DNA of 64,000 nt from Coprinus comatus (lineage: Eukaryota > Basidiomycota > Agaricomycetes > Agaricales > Agaricaceae): positions 372,001-436,000 of the forward strand of contig JAWPGT010000011.1 in assembly GCA_034638255.1 (NCBI GenBank), written 5' to 3'. A program made the position numbers and the translations under genes. Below the pieces are notes generated by a model, which made no database searches, was not told the origin of the DNA, and worked only from the letters and a program-made list of their open reading frames with translations. Below, piece by piece: positions 1-11,025 of the stretch (the stretch's first letter is position 1; every line of letters starts with the position of its first letter).

Positions 1-950
1 TAGATGTTGTCAGGTCTATCCAGTACTGTTCTTTCTTGGCCTGACTGGTGAGGTGGAGCAGGAGGAGGTCCAGGGGCACTTCATTTAGGTAACAGACATT
101 GTGCATGCTCTGGTTCTCTTCTCGGACAGATTTCTTTTGGAAGGAAGTTTGGTGAAACTTCAGAACCTTTGTAATGGTAATCATGATCTTCTCTATGATG
201 TCTATCAAGAGAATCTTCACTCACATAACTCAACGCATCATCTTCATCCTCAGTTTCAACTTTTGGTTGTCTGGAGGGAGATTTCGTAGGGGGAGTTGGA
301 GTGTTATGAATGTCAGTACATCACCGGATTATTTTAAGGAAATGCCAGAAATACCGATTGACTCTATTCCTAATTGAACTATTATTAACTCACACTAGTT
401 ACTCAGCCAAGCTATAATTAGTGCAATTATATATTTAGTGTAGTTATTTTCTTTCTATCTTGTCTCATCCCTTTCGCTCTTACTAGTTTCATGTTTACTT
501 ATTACGAGTTTCACCTTTGCTACAAGTTTCGGTAGGAGAAGGGATAGTTATACGTTTCATCTTCGTTTCACATATTATTGGACTTATTCGTAGACAGTAT
601 AAATAGTCACTTGTATTAGCCCTTGAAGTCTCAAGCTTCAAGTTGGTTAACTTCTAATCTACTTGTTCTAGGACCTTCTGCCTGAACACCAGAACAGTAG
701 TTTAACTTGTAGAGATTGAACGCCTGTCTCAAGCGGCTTAGTGCCCAAGAGATCTAGGATCATAACATGGAGGTGAAGGAGGAGTTGGTGGTGTATGAGG
801 ATCTAAAGGTCGAGTTGGGTGACTCAGTGCCTTTGGAGGTATAGCTGGGGTATCTGCAGGGAAATTGATTGAATCTGAATCAGATCCTTTATCGGACATA
901 CCATCAAAAAGATCTTTAGGAGGATTTTGAGGAGTTCATAGATCTCTATG
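1..950 (-). pseudogene. copia B1 linker between integrase and reverse transcriptase (split by a solo LTR)
   Basis: Outside the solo LTR at 302-767 the minus strand carries a Pro/Ser-rich acidic linker containing VETEDEDDALSY. Element B2 has the matching peptide VEEVSDEDDDDALSY in the same place (around 24320-24365). I see no catalytic motif in this stretch; the RT lies beyond the window start. Confidence 0.65.
302..767 (+). repeat. solo LTR, gypsy family A (copy A1)
   Basis: It begins TGTTATGA and ends TCATAACA, a perfect 8-bp terminal inverted repeat. It is flanked by the 5-bp direct repeat tggag (297-301 and 768-772), so it is a complete solo LTR left by LTR-LTR recombination after insertion into copia B1. 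A TATA box (agtataaatag) lies near 596-606. The start of the LTR encodes MNVSTSPDYFKEMPEIP followed by a stop, the C-terminus of the family's third ORF. Confidence 0.93.
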
Positions 951-1759
951 TTAGTCAGTGGCAGATGATTGGTATTTAGGGAACCATTCTTCTTTGAAGA
1001 TTGCTGTGTGGCCTGTATAGATTACGTCTCCTTTTTGATGACACATAAACTTTAGGTTCTTTCCATCATAACCCAAAAAGATCATTGTCTCCGACTTGGC
1101 TGCGAGTTTGGATTTGTACACAGCAGGTGGCAAGTATATGTAAGCACCACATCCGAACACATGTAAATGATTTACATTAGGTTTGTTTCCATTCATTAAT
1201 TCAAATGGAGTTTGATACTCAAGACGTTTCATTGGGGTTCTGTTATAAAGATGAATTGCTGTTTCCACAGTGAATTCCCACCAATTCTCCAGACAACATG
1301 CAAAAAGTCTCATGGCTTCAGACTTCTCGTAAATCATATGATTCAAGTGTTCTGCACATCTATTCTGCTCATGAATATGAGGAGCAGTGGTCTCGTGTAC
1401 AATACCAGCTGACCCAAACAGATTTTTCAATCTGTCTGACATGTACTCCCCCCCATTATCCATGTGAACACATTTTACCTGTTTACCATGTTGGGTTTTG
1501 ACTTGAGCCAAGAATTGTTCAAACACAACATAGGTGTCTGATTTCTGTCTCAAAAATCTAATCCAAGCATGTCCACTATAATCATCTAAGAATGTAATGA
1601 TCCATTTAGTGCAGTGATATGATAATGTTGGGAATTTGACTAGATCGGAATGAACTAGTTCAAACATCTCAGTAGCTCGGGACAAAGATGGTGGATGAGC
1701 CTTTTCTTGCAGCTTGCCACAAGTGCAACCATCACATGTCCTTGACCAATTTGGAATAT
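951..1759 (-). pseudogene. copia B1 integrase core domain
   Basis: About 270 residues of rve-type integrase with the following domain. Visible motifs are the first catalytic Asp in FELVHSDL, the second in HMDNGGEYMS, and the Glu region HIHEQNRCAEHLN. The usual form of the last motif is QQNGRAERLN (B2 has HQQNGRAERLN), so Gly to Arg, Arg to Cys and Arg to His have occurred; each fits a single C:G to T:A change. The reading frame runs into the solo LTR at 1760-2124, which is why the open frame appears to extend to 1814. Confidence 0.8.
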
Positions 1760-2124
1760 TGTAAGGGCTACTCATGTCGGTGACAAGCAGCCCAACAACT
1801 AGCAAGGAATCCAAAGTTATATTTGATCAGAAACATATTACAGAACAGATACAACATACCTAGCAAGGAATCCAAAGAGAAAGAGTTGGGGATTCACTCG
1901 CGCAGGCTACGCACAATATATACTACTATACAAACAGAGATGCCAGCTATTGTCTAGAGGGATGTCGTAACATGGACAATGGGAACAATGGGGGACAGGT
2001 CACGTGAGGGGGCAAGTCATGAAAGCATGAAGTCAGGAGGTGTTCTGATGGAAGTTGGAATATCAGAGGATTGGTTGGTAGTCGGTGTGTCAGTGTAAGG
2101 GTTGGTGAGGAAGGTCCCCTTACA
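1760..2124 (-). repeat. solo LTR, gypsy family C (copy C1)
   Basis: 365 bp, the same length as the intact family C LTR at 17958-18322. On the plus strand it starts TGTAAGGGC and ends CCCCTTACA. A perfect 5-bp target-site duplication, aatat, lies at 1755-1759 and 2125-2129. It split the copia B1 frame between the integrase zinc region and the GAG-pre-integrase region. Confidence 0.93.
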
Positions 2125-2781
2125 AATATTGAACTCTGGAAAGTTTACTGTGTGTTTCTTGAACTTCCAGAGCACATGCTTCGACAGATGTCCAAGTTGA
2201 TTATGCCAAAGATCATAAAGCGACTTAGCTCCAGGTAAAGTGAGGCATTTCAACTCATCATCTAACACAATTCTGGTGTGAACCATGTGGATGCCATCAC
2301 CCTTTGCCCTCTGAATAGCCTCTATATAGAGTGAGCTGTTGGGCTATAGGATCCGTGTCTTTGTAAGGGAACCCTTGAGTGTCATGCCTTCCAGATAGAA
2401 AGGTCCAGGTGACATGAGTCTTCCGTTCAGTCCCTCTATGTAAAACACCAGGTATAGTGAAGTGATGGTTTGCACACCATCCACAGAATGCTGGATAACT
2501 ACATGGCCACAACCCTTGATGGTAGTCTGACTGTTGGCTGTTTGGACCGTGCTGTAGTTTCCTAATTTGATGTCAACAAAGTCACTTAAGTTACCAGTAA
2601 AGTGATAACTAGCACCAGAGTCGAGCATCCAAATTGCAATACCTGTATTATACATCAGGTGATCCTTGCAGTTGCTGCAATTACAATTTAATACTTTGTG
2701 AACATCATCTTTATATTCCTTAAGTGAAACTATACCATTAAGGTATTTTATCGGAATAGAAATGGGAGTGTCATAATGCAT
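2125..2781 (-). pseudogene. copia B1 aspartic protease and GAG-pre-integrase region
   Basis: The minus strand reads a retropepsin-like segment with an intact active site, WMLDSGASYHFTG (around 2610-2640), followed by the GAG-pre-integrase segment SLYDLWHNQLGHLSK (around 2175-2220). The two parts share one frame but are separated by a TAG stop at about 2344. In B2 the equivalent protease site reads LLDLGTS, having lost the Ser of DSG. This protease would cleave the copia polyprotein in the virus-like particle. Confidence 0.75.
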
Positions 2782-3523
2782 GGTAAGATCTATGACAGGG
2801 AATGTACAAACTGTATCAACTGGTAGAGAATTACATAAGCAGGAATGAATAGTTCAACTTGATAGTCCATGTAGTCCATCAACGACCCTCTGCTTTAGAA
2901 GCAAGATGCTAGAGAACCCGGAGTAGAGGAGCTTTCTAGATTGTTCCAGAAAACTTGGGCTTCTGAATCCAAGCTGAACAGATGCTGCATTAGATGATGA
3001 TTGATCAGAATATGATTGTTCTACATACATGTACTCTCCATCATCCATGTCATAACATGTAGCAGGGGACACCATCATTTAATTGTATTGTTCATCAAGA
3101 ACAGCAACAGACTCCACTGCAGACACCTGGTCGCAAGGAGGACACATGTGGGTTTCGTCATTTTCGTTGATCGATATTACTGAATGCAGGGGACTAGGCT
3201 CACAGGCAACTGGTTGATTAAAAATGATGCCATCAATAGCAGGCATGGCAGGGGGAGGTATTGGCTCTATACCAAGATGCCATTTGTAGGCCTTCATTAC
3301 CTGGGCCTTTGTCCTTTGCAGACAAGTATGCCCCATGAGTTGGTTAGGAATAACTGTAGGAGCTTTATGCTCAACTACTTTCTCGGGAGTCAATTCATGA
3401 ATTTCCTGAATGTAAGCATGTGTTGATTTTTGAGGGGGGGTATTGACGGTAGCAGCAGTAGAAGCGAAGTTTGATAGAAGCACCACATTAGAAGCCGAAG
3501 CTTCTCCACTGGTTGTGACATCA
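2782..3523 (-). pseudogene. copia B1 variable region between gag and protease
   Basis: Two open stretches (2854-3078 and 3079-3523) in one frame, separated by a single stop, encode an unstructured Pro/Glu/Ser-rich segment with no motif I recognise. B2 has a similar long segment between its gag and protease (about 21900-22600) with comparable phrases (a Y..P ...L.GHT pattern), so it belongs to the element rather than to a host gene. Confidence 0.55.
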
Positions 3524-3936
3524 TGTTGGTATAACAAATACGCACCAAGTCAGAACCAGATGGTAGGTGATCTAAGGGTAGATGGGTGATATGTGTGATG
3601 GTGACAAGGGAACAATAGAATGATGTTTTCTTTGTGGTCTTCACTGAGTTTCGGACACAGACATTTTTCTTTATTATTTACATGATTTCTTTTGTCTAGT
3701 AGACACGATTCGGATACCAAATCGGAGGTGTTTTTTGTATATAAACTGTACTCATTCAACTGAGCACCTCACTCTCATTTTCTGTCTTTGAGTGAGGTGA
3801 GATCTTTTACTTGTCTGTTTTTTTACAAACTTAATACTGATTAAAGTACCTTAGCCTAATATTGTAACTCCTATAGGTACTTTAATCTGACTCTCGTTTT
3901 CTGTCTTTGAGTGAGCCTAATATTGTAACTCCTATA
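3524..3936 (-). repeat. probable solo LTR of an unassigned family, degenerate
   Basis: This stretch interrupts the copia B1 polyprotein between gag and the variable region. On the plus strand it begins TGTTGGTATAAC; the other end, read inverted, is TATAGGAGTTAC, an imperfect inverted repeat if the terminal TG decayed to TA. Flanks are catca (3519-3523) and tatca (3937-3941), a 5-bp duplication with one mismatch. Inside are a TATA-like tatataaac (about 3738) and a partial internal duplication of a ctttgagtgag-containing segment (about 3771-3797 and 3893-3915). Element type is inferred from the ends only. Confidence 0.55.
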
Positions 3937-3941
3937 TATCA

Positions 3942-4861
3942 GTCATTTTAGCATCTTTCTTTCCACCACATTTTCCCCAAGTCCTCTTCTTCTTCTTGTC
4001 ATTGCTGGTACCAGCACCAGATTGTTGGTTCTGGGTATTTCCAGAACCCGATCCACTGCCAGATTGTTGAGGTTACAGTTGCTGCCCTTGTGGGCACTGC
4101 TGCTATCCTCAACCCTGGTTTTGGTTAGGGTTGTGCTGTTTAGGGCCTTGGAAGCCCTTAACACCTTGTGACTGAAGAGCATTAGCTTGACCACAAGAGT
4201 CAAGCCAGGCAGACTGGATAGCTTCAGCAACAACTCGTACTGTTAGACATACAAAGTCAGTGCTCCCATATCAAACGAGGAGGGAAGTACAAGTAGCATT
4301 CCATTGATTAGGAATGCATGTCAACAGCATGAGTACATGAAGCAACTCAGGGACATGAATGGGAGGGGTTGCATTCTGGAGATGTGTAAATAGAGTAGTG
4401 AACCCTGCAATCTCAACAGATGGATCTGTGGTTCCAGATAATCTGAAACCATTGGCTTTTGCCCAGATCTCAAATGCAGTACCTGCATTGAAAGTACCAT
4501 AGTTGGTACACAGATGTCTCCACAAAACGTGGAATGCAGTCTGTCCATGATTCAAAAGATCATCAGAGATCTTGCTATTGATTAAGCCAAGGGCAAAAGC
4601 CTTAGCTGTATCCCATTGAAGATGTTCCTCAGGTGTAACTATCTGAGCAATATGAGCAGGAACTGCTGCTGAAGTGGCAGTAGCTGCAACTGCAGCTACA
4701 GTCTGAGGTATAGTCCTAGGATTAGCTTGATCTTAAATGATCTGGCCAATTGAGTATCCCTCAATGATGATCATCGAGGCACAGTTGATCAACTTCATTG
4801 ACCAAAGTACATAATCAGCCAAACCTTTGAGGATGGGCAAGGTGGGGATGAGTGCTGCCAT
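3942..4861 (-). pseudogene. copia B1 gag (UBN2/Ty1-like capsid region)
   Basis: The frame starts at the ATG at 4859-4861 (MAALIPTLPILKGLADY), matching the start of the B2 gag at 20992 (MASLIPSIPVLTGTANY). It runs through a helical capsid-like region with the phrases TAKAFALGLINSKISDDLL and LLTCIPNQWNAT, then a Gln/Gly-rich tail ending near KCGGKKDAKM, with no CCHC knuckle visible. At least four in-frame stops break it. B2 has the same layout, so this is the family gag. Confidence 0.72.
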
Positions 4862-5151
4862 TGCAAGTGTTGATGAGTAGAGATCTACAACATAACATGA
4901 GTTAGCCTCATGTTGTAAGTTGTACTTGCATACGCCAGCAACAGATCTATGAGCTTTCCACCTAACTGAGCACAGTAGGTTGGAGCAAGTAGTACACCAC
5001 AGAGGGAGAGATGAAATCTCTGAGGACCCAAACAGGGACTCAGTCTCTCCAGGTAAGGTTTGCTTTACCCTACACCTTTGAGGATGAGTGGCATTGACCA
5101 GTGAGGATGCTAGGTTACTCTCTAAATCTGGGAAGTCATACTAGCTTAGCA
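4862..5151 (-). other. copia B1 5' leader, non-coding
   Basis: This stretch between the primer-binding site and the gag ATG has no open frame that continues across it. I see no motif in it beyond its position as the untranslated leader. Confidence 0.5.
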
Positions 5152-5163
5152 GGGCCCTTAACC
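5152..5163 (-). promoter_or_regulatory. copia B1 primer-binding site, one mismatch to the initiator-tRNA anticodon arm
   Basis: The plus-strand sequence gggcccttaacc directly abuts the LTR. The same site in elements B2 and E is gggcccataacc, which matches the anticodon arm of initiator methionine tRNA (CAU anticodon). Drosophila copia is primed by that internal tRNA segment. Confidence 0.7.
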
Positions 5164-5540
5164 TGTTGAAGTGAGCATGAATACAAGTCATAGAAGACAT
5201 AATGAGTATATGCACAAAGTGGTAGTTAGTATTGTGTAGGGGGCTTGTGAGAGGCAAGTAGTAGTAGTTATTGAAACTGAGGAATGAATACAGACGAAAG
5301 TACACTACTTATAGGAGAATAGAATAGTCTGTGCTATGACTAGAAAGGAGTCAGGTGTCTACTATGTGTCAGGTAATTATACATGAAACAGGAGATGATA
5401 CAGGAGTTGAAACACATAAGTGAAACACTAACTCAACCAATAAGGAGCTGCCATATAATGCAAGAGAGTAATGCTAAAGTGAAATGAAACAAATGAAAAA
5501 GAGTCATGTGACTATCTAATAATAGTTCCTTTTTCCAACA
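5164..5540 (-). repeat. 5' LTR of copia B1
   Basis: On the minus strand it starts TGTTGGAAAAAGG and ends ACTTCAACA, immediately followed by the primer-binding site. It is 377 bp. Because the other LTR is outside the window, no target-site duplication can be checked; the outer flank is ggatg (5541-5545). Confidence 0.8.
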
Positions 5541-6047
5541 GGATGTAGATGATAGGGTAGAACAAGTAGAAAGGATGTTGAACCCACCCTCAGAGGTACT
5601 CAAAGACAACTTTACTCCTCTATTGACTACTGATAAGTCACAAAAAAAGCCAAACAAGCACAAACAAGTTGAGGAAGATTTTGATGACAACCAGGAAGAG
5701 GACAAAAATGAGGCTTATTTGGATAATTGGGAGGAGGAACTTAAGGAGAGGATAATGACATCTAAGGCTATGTCTCTAGTACCAAGGGCTGGATCTGGTA
5801 TTCGGGGATAGAAAGAACTGTGAGAACAAATCAAATATGATCTGAAGACCAAGTACAAGCTGTTATCACTCACAAAGATCAACCAACTCATAATCCTACA
5901 AAATTTTGCAACCCTTCACATCAAAGGTTACCAAAAAATTAAAGCCAGCATTAACATTGCAAACCAGTGGAATGAAGAATTGGGATCTGGTATTAATGTT
6001 GCACATTGAATAAGGGCAATGGCATGCTATTATCAAGTGTTTGAGCA
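5541..6047 (+). pseudogene. fragment of an acidic, Lys/Glu-rich gene, cut at both ends by retroelements
   Basis: An open stretch (5575-5811) and its in-frame continuation to 6047, with two stops, encode an acidic segment (QVEEDFDDNQEEDKNEAYL) followed by KINQLIILQNFATLHIKGY and a segment ending ACYYQVFEHV at the LTR boundary. From memory this resembles a protein repeated in many agaricomycete genomes and thought to be transposon-linked, but I cannot confirm that. It is bounded by the LTR of copia B1 on the left and the LTR of gypsy A on the right, so both its start and end are missing. Confidence 0.4.
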
Positions 6048-6523
6048 TGTTATAATCCTAGATCTCTTGGGTACTAAGCTGCTTGAGACAGGTATTCAAT
6101 CTCTATAAGTTAAACTACTATTCTGGTGTTCAGACAGAAGATCGTAGAACAAATAGATTAGAAGTTAACCAACTTGAAGCTTGAGACTTCAAGGGCTAAT
6201 ACATATGACTATTTATACTATTCTACAAGTAGTCCAATTATAAGTGAAACAAAAGATGAAACATACAAGTTATCCCTTCTCCTACTGAGACTTGTAACAA
6301 AGATAAAACATGTAAGAACTAGCTATGAAACTAGTAAGAGGGAAAGGGATGAGACAAAATGAAGATAAATGAAAGAGAAAATAACTATGCTAATAATAGT
6401 ATACTAACTATAGCTTAGCTGATTAATTAGTGTGAATCAAATATAGTTCAGTCAGAAATAGAATTGAGAGGTATTTCTGGAACCTGCTTGAAATAGTCTG
6501 GTGAAGTGCTAACAATCATAACA
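6048..6523 (-). repeat. 3' LTR of gypsy A
   Basis: On the plus strand it reads TGTTATAA at the left end (one mismatch to TGTTATGA) and TCATAACA at the right end, with the same interior as the solo LTRs at 302-767 and 19987-20447. The flanks gagca and ttatc do not match, as expected when only one LTR of an element remains next to internal sequence. On the minus strand the LTR start encodes STSPDYFKQVPEIP, continuing the third ORF. Confidence 0.88.
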
Positions 6524-7600
6524 TTATCTCCTTCCTTACACAAAATGTCCTCATTTTCTTTATTCTCTGAGCAGGGATCCAGTGATGTTGGTGTCTGTGA
6601 CAGGGTTGTAATCTTCTCCATAGTCATGATAGTCAACTCCTGGTGGCATAGGTATTCTTGGTGGGCATGGCAGTGTATGGGTGTAGCAGATAATATGTCC
6701 TGGAGGATTAAATCTAGAAAGAGCTGAGGTTGGCCCAAGGGATCAACTGTGGCATATCTCCAGTTGTTCAGCAAATCTAACACCCATTGTTGATATTGAG
6801 GAAGATGCCAGTGCTGGTAACGAGGGTATACTATGATCTGTTGATGAAGGTAGGCTATTCCTGGGTGGGGGATTGGCTGATTTCGTTCCAGTTGGGGTCG
6901 ATGGGGCAGTGATGTGATTCTTCTTGATGGGGATGTGGGAGACCATGACATTTGAGATAGGGATTTTGTTGGTAGTATCTTTCAAGAAGGTGGATGGGCA
7001 CTGAGTAGGCTGGGGCACCAAGATAGGGATTCCAGGGGCAGTGTTTGATGAGGTGTCTAGGGGCATTTGAGTTGCAGTAAAGACACAAATACTTTTCACA
7101 TTTAGGTAAGTGATGGTCAGATTGACCACATGCAATGCACCTCTGGAGTGTGTGGCCTGTACGAGACAATGATTGTCAGTGGGGATGTTGTGAGGAAAGA
7201 TTTTGCTGGTAAGGATAGTTAAGAGGTGGTCTGTTTCCTGGATGCTGAGAGCCCATGACCATTCCTGGAATTGGGTGAAGCTGATCACTGAGTAGGTCAC
7301 TTGGTTGAAGAGGTCAATTGGGGTCTCTATGGTGATTAAGTCCAGTGAGCCTAACAGTCTCATGTTGTGGTCCAGAGTCAGGGCCGAAGAGCAAAGGAAA
7401 TGAATTCCTTCTCTCATCCAGGGAATGGAGGATGCATTGATAGACACCTTGGTAAGGTTCAGGGAGACCAAACGATTGTAAAGTACAATGTAATTGGGCA
7501 ATTTCTTGCCAATAGAGCTCCTTTTTTGCTCAGTGAGAAAGGAAATCATCCATTGCTTGCCAAATTTTATGAAGTAGGAAGCCGAGTTCATAAGGCTTTC
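6448..7600 (-). pseudogene. gypsy A third ORF downstream of pol, zinc-finger protein of unknown role
   Basis: After the chromodomain the same frame runs on to 6743 with no stop; it includes HFLCSSALTLDHNMRLLG. A second frame (7169 to 6855) carries the Cys/His cluster CIACGQSDHHLPKCEKYLC with further LYC and HCPW, a plausible zinc site of the C-x2-C-x4-H-x4-C type. A third frame (6951 to 6448) carries ENEDILCKEGDNV and then enters the 3' LTR, ending PDYFKQVPEIPLNSISD. All three segments have counterparts in the ORF after pol of element F (46192-47547). I do not recognise the family. It sits where env lies in other elements, but I see no signal peptide or membrane segment. Confidence 0.6.
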
Positions 7601-10040
7601 CAAATCAGTTTCATCTTGCCAGGAGTCTTTGGTTGGGGAGTATCCTTTCCATCTGACTAGGTATTTTCGTTGTCCAGGAGCTCCTTTGTGTTTCAGGATT
7701 GCTTCTACTTTGTATTCTTCCTCTCCATTAACTAGACCAGGGAGAGGTGCTGCATATATTTTTTCCATATACATCGTTCTCCTCAAGGGGTTGTAACAGT
7801 TGTATATGAAACTTGTTGTGAATTCTCCATGTTTTAGGTAATTTTAGCTTGTAGGTGACAGGTCCTAGTTTCCTTGTTATGGGGAATGGACCTTCTCATT
7901 TTTGTGCTATTTTGCCAAATTTGTATTGAAGTGGAAGATTGTGGTTGTCTAGCCAGACTTTCTGTCCAACTTGGAGGGTTTGGAGTGGTTGGTTGGCTCT
8001 ACTAGCCATAATTTGACGCATTCATTCATGTGCCATCTGGGCTTGATTTCGTGATTGTTCCAAATATTCGAAATGATTGTTGAGGGCGGGGATGTTTGAT
8101 GGTTCTTCAGATGTCGGGAATATTTTGGGAGTGAAACCATACATCAGTTCAAAGGGGGTATGATCTCTTCCTGTATGCATTCGGGAATTGTGATTGAATT
8201 TGAGAATTGGGAGTGATCTGGCCCAGGAATTCGGGTTTGATGAACAATAAATTGCTAAGAATAGCTCGATTTCTTGATTGAAACGTTCTGTTGATCCATC
8301 TGATTGGGGGTGATAGGCGGTCAAGTAGGAAGGGGTGATGTTGAGTTTTTGATAAAACTATTGCATTGATTTGGCAATGAATTGTGATCCGCGATCAGAG
8401 ATGACCTTTTTGGGGGTTCCATATCTTGAAAAGAGTCGTTCGATCAGAATTTCTGCTATTTCATCAGCAGTAACAGTTTTTGATGTTGGGATTATAATTA
8501 TCCCCTTCGTAAGTCCATGGTCCACTATGGACAATATTGAGTCATAGGGTCCATCTGGGGGAAGATCAGTGATAAGGTCCATGCTGATCTGTGAGAAAGG
8601 TCTTGTAGAAGCTGGTCCTTTTATAGGTTGTAGGGGAACTTTGATGGGGTGACGATTGATCTTGTACTGTTGACATGTTCCATAGCCTTTAATGTAGTTT
8701 TTGATGAATGTCTTCATTCCTGGCCAATAACAATATTGAGCCAGTTTGTGAGCAGTTTCATTAATGCCTAGGTGTCCAGCTGTAATATGATCATGTACTC
8801 AGTTGAGGAAGGTTCGTCATATTGTGAGATTGTCGGGGATAACAACTTTTCCGTTGAATCTAGGAATCTCATTGTCATCAGTGTCATAAGGTGGTTGATT
8901 GGGAAATGTCTTCTGATTCAGGGTTTTCTCCTTGATTTGTTTCATAAGGGTTTCATCTATGATATTTATAGATGTAGTGACTTCTTTGATTAATGAAGTT
9001 AATTTCAGGAGTGGCGTTGAATAGGAGGTGGTGTTAGGTAGTTTAGCTTTTAAGCTTTTAGTGGGATTTCCTTTTTGGGATGATTTTGATCCAGTTTTAT
9101 CAGGATTTTCATTTTGGGATACTTCTGATCTGGTTTCATTGTTGTTTTCATTATTGAACAATGAAGTTGGCATAGCAACCACATTGTGATTGTCATGAAG
9201 GGCTGGGGCATGATCCGGGTGGTGGGATAATGAATCTGCAGGTCCGTTCTTCTTTCCAGGGATATGATGTATTTCAATATTGAATCATTGTAAATAAGCA
9301 GTCCATTGTGCTTGTTGACGGTTTAAGTCTTCAGGTTTTCTCCATCATTTTAGATTTTTGTGATCAGACCAAATGATAGTTTTGGTGGAGGGGCCTTCAA
9401 TATAATATCTCCATTCTTTGAGGGCACAGATTACAGCAAGGAATTCTTGTTCTAAGTAGTGATAGTTTCGTTCAGGTTGTGAGAGTGTCTTGCTGTGATA
9501 GGCTATAGGATATTTAACTCCATTTGTGTCTCGTTGGAGGAGGACAGCTCTGGTAGCAAAGGTGGAAGCATCACATTTGATTTCAAAGGGTTTAGTTTGG
9601 TTGGCAACCATGAGGATGGGTTCTTTGAGGAATCAACTTTTGAGATCTTCAAATGCTTTCTGACAAGTTGGTGTCCATTCAAATGTTTTGGTTTTTGATG
9701 TTAGTGCATTGAGTGGGGCTACAAGGGTGGAATATTGATGAATGAATTTCCAATAGAAATTGCAGAATCTGATAAATTTTCAAACATCTCAAATGGATTT
9801 AGGAATGGGCCATTGCTCGATTCCTTTGAGCTTGGCTGGGTCCATAGAGACTTGATCTGGAGTGATGACTACTCCTAGATATTCAAGTTGTTGTTTTTTG
9901 AATTCACATTTTTCGGTTTTAAGGAATAAATCATTGTCCAGGAGGATTTTTAGAACTTCTTTGATAAGGCATCATAGTTCTTCTTTAGTTTTTGCATAAA
10001 TAAGGCTATCATCCATATAGACTATAACTCCTCCTTTATC
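7590..10040 (-). pseudogene. gypsy A pol, second half: end of RT, RNase H, integrase, chromodomain
   Basis: In minus-strand order: the RT catalytic pair in VIVYMDDSLIYAK (about 10000-10030), the RT thumb with EYLGVVITP, RNase H (FEIKCDASTFATRAVLL, 9345-9611, with Ala-Thr-Arg-Ala where F has Ala-Thr-Gly-Ala), the H2C2 zinc region ending CGTCQQYKINRHP-like, integrase core (SMDLITDLPPDG with the first Asp; VISDRGSQF with the second; HPQSDGSTERFNQEIE with the Glu), and a chromodomain (YKVEAILKHKG ... YLVRWKGYSPTKDSW, about 7590-7720). Several stops break the frame, mostly TGA where F has Arg. The RT upstream of 10040 was deleted, together with part of element C's LTR. Confidence 0.82.
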
Positions 10041-10282
10041 GAGTTGGGGATTCGCTCGCACAGGCTACACACAATATATACTACTATATAAACAGAGACG
10101 CCAGCTATTGTCCAGAGGGATGTCGTAACATGGACAATGGGAACAATGGGGGACGGGTCACGTGAGGGGGCAAGTCATGAAAGCGCGAAGTCAGGAGGTG
10201 TTCCGATAGAAGTCGGAACATCGGAGGATCGGTTGGTAGTCGGTGTGTCGGTGTAAGGGTCGGTGAGGAAGGTCCCCTTACA
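10041..10282 (-). repeat. 3' LTR of gypsy C, truncated at its outer end
   Basis: It matches the LTR at 17958-18322 from the inner end (CCCCTTACA at 10274-10282) out to gagttggggattcgc at 10041, then switches abruptly to element A sequence. About 123 bp (the R/U5 portion) are missing. The break falls within five bases of the predicted transcription start described for this family. Confidence 0.88.
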
Positions 10283-10298
10283 TCTACCCCCCCTTCTA
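10283..10298 (-). other. polypurine tract of gypsy C
   Basis: The plus strand reads tctacccccccttcta immediately inside the 3' LTR, that is a G/A-rich run on the coding strand. This is the expected position for plus-strand priming. Confidence 0.7.
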
Positions 10299-11025
10299 GG
10301 GTGCAGCATCCCGATGTACCTGTGAACTGAGTGTAAGGTCGGAAAGGAATGGAGTCGAAGGCCGTGGAATGGATAAGTCGAGGTGCAGTGGGGTTCTTGC
10401 GATAGAACTCAGTGATTTTTTCGGGGGTGTGGATGTCGGCTGCAAGTTCCCAAGAGTTCTCTTCCATGCTGAAGTCTTGCCACTTGATCAGAAATCTGAG
10501 TTTACCTCGTTGCACTTTACTGTCCAATATTTCTTCTACTTCCCATTCCTCTTCGTTGTCCACCAGTATTGGCATCGGTATTTTTGTCAGCTTCTGACCC
10601 GGGATTGGGTCTTCGGGGGCTAGAGTGAGTTTAACCACATTGAACACTGGGTGCAAGCGAGACAACCTTTGGGGAAGCTTGAGCCGATATGCCCCAGGCC
10701 CGACCTTGCGGTCAACGGCGAAAGGACCTAACCGTGTGTGCTCAAACTTCTTTGAGGGCCGACTCGTTGCGATGTCCGATGCGTCAAGGTAAACCATGTC
10801 ACCCATCTTGAGCTCGGGGGCAGGGGTCCAACGTCGATCGTAGTACTTCGCCATATCGTCCTTTGCCTTCACTAGTGCCGATTTTGCTTCTTCTAGTGCC
10901 AACTCCATCCGGGTTTTGAACTCATTGACCGTTTCGAGTCAGGAGGGGTGTTGTCGGGGTTCAAAGCCCATGCGAGGGTTGCGGCCGGTGTCTAACACAA
11001 AGGGCAATTGGTGGGTCGCAGCATG

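Larger units (their letters stand above)
1..5540 (-). mobile_element. Ty1/copia retrotransposon B1, decayed, 3' end beyond the window
   Basis: Reading on the minus strand the order is LTR (5164-5540), primer-binding site, gag, a variable region, protease, GAG-pre-integrase and integrase, then an acidic linker that runs off the window before the reverse transcriptase. This is the Ty1/copia order (integrase before RT). Three solo LTRs have inserted into it: family A at 302-767, family C at 1760-2124 and an unnamed one at 3524-3936. Removing each restores the reading of the copia polyprotein across the site. The coding frame has several stops and frameshifts, so the copy is dead. It is related to element B2 at 20488-26742, but the two LTR sequences differ clearly, so they are sister families rather than recent copies. 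Confidence 0.85.
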
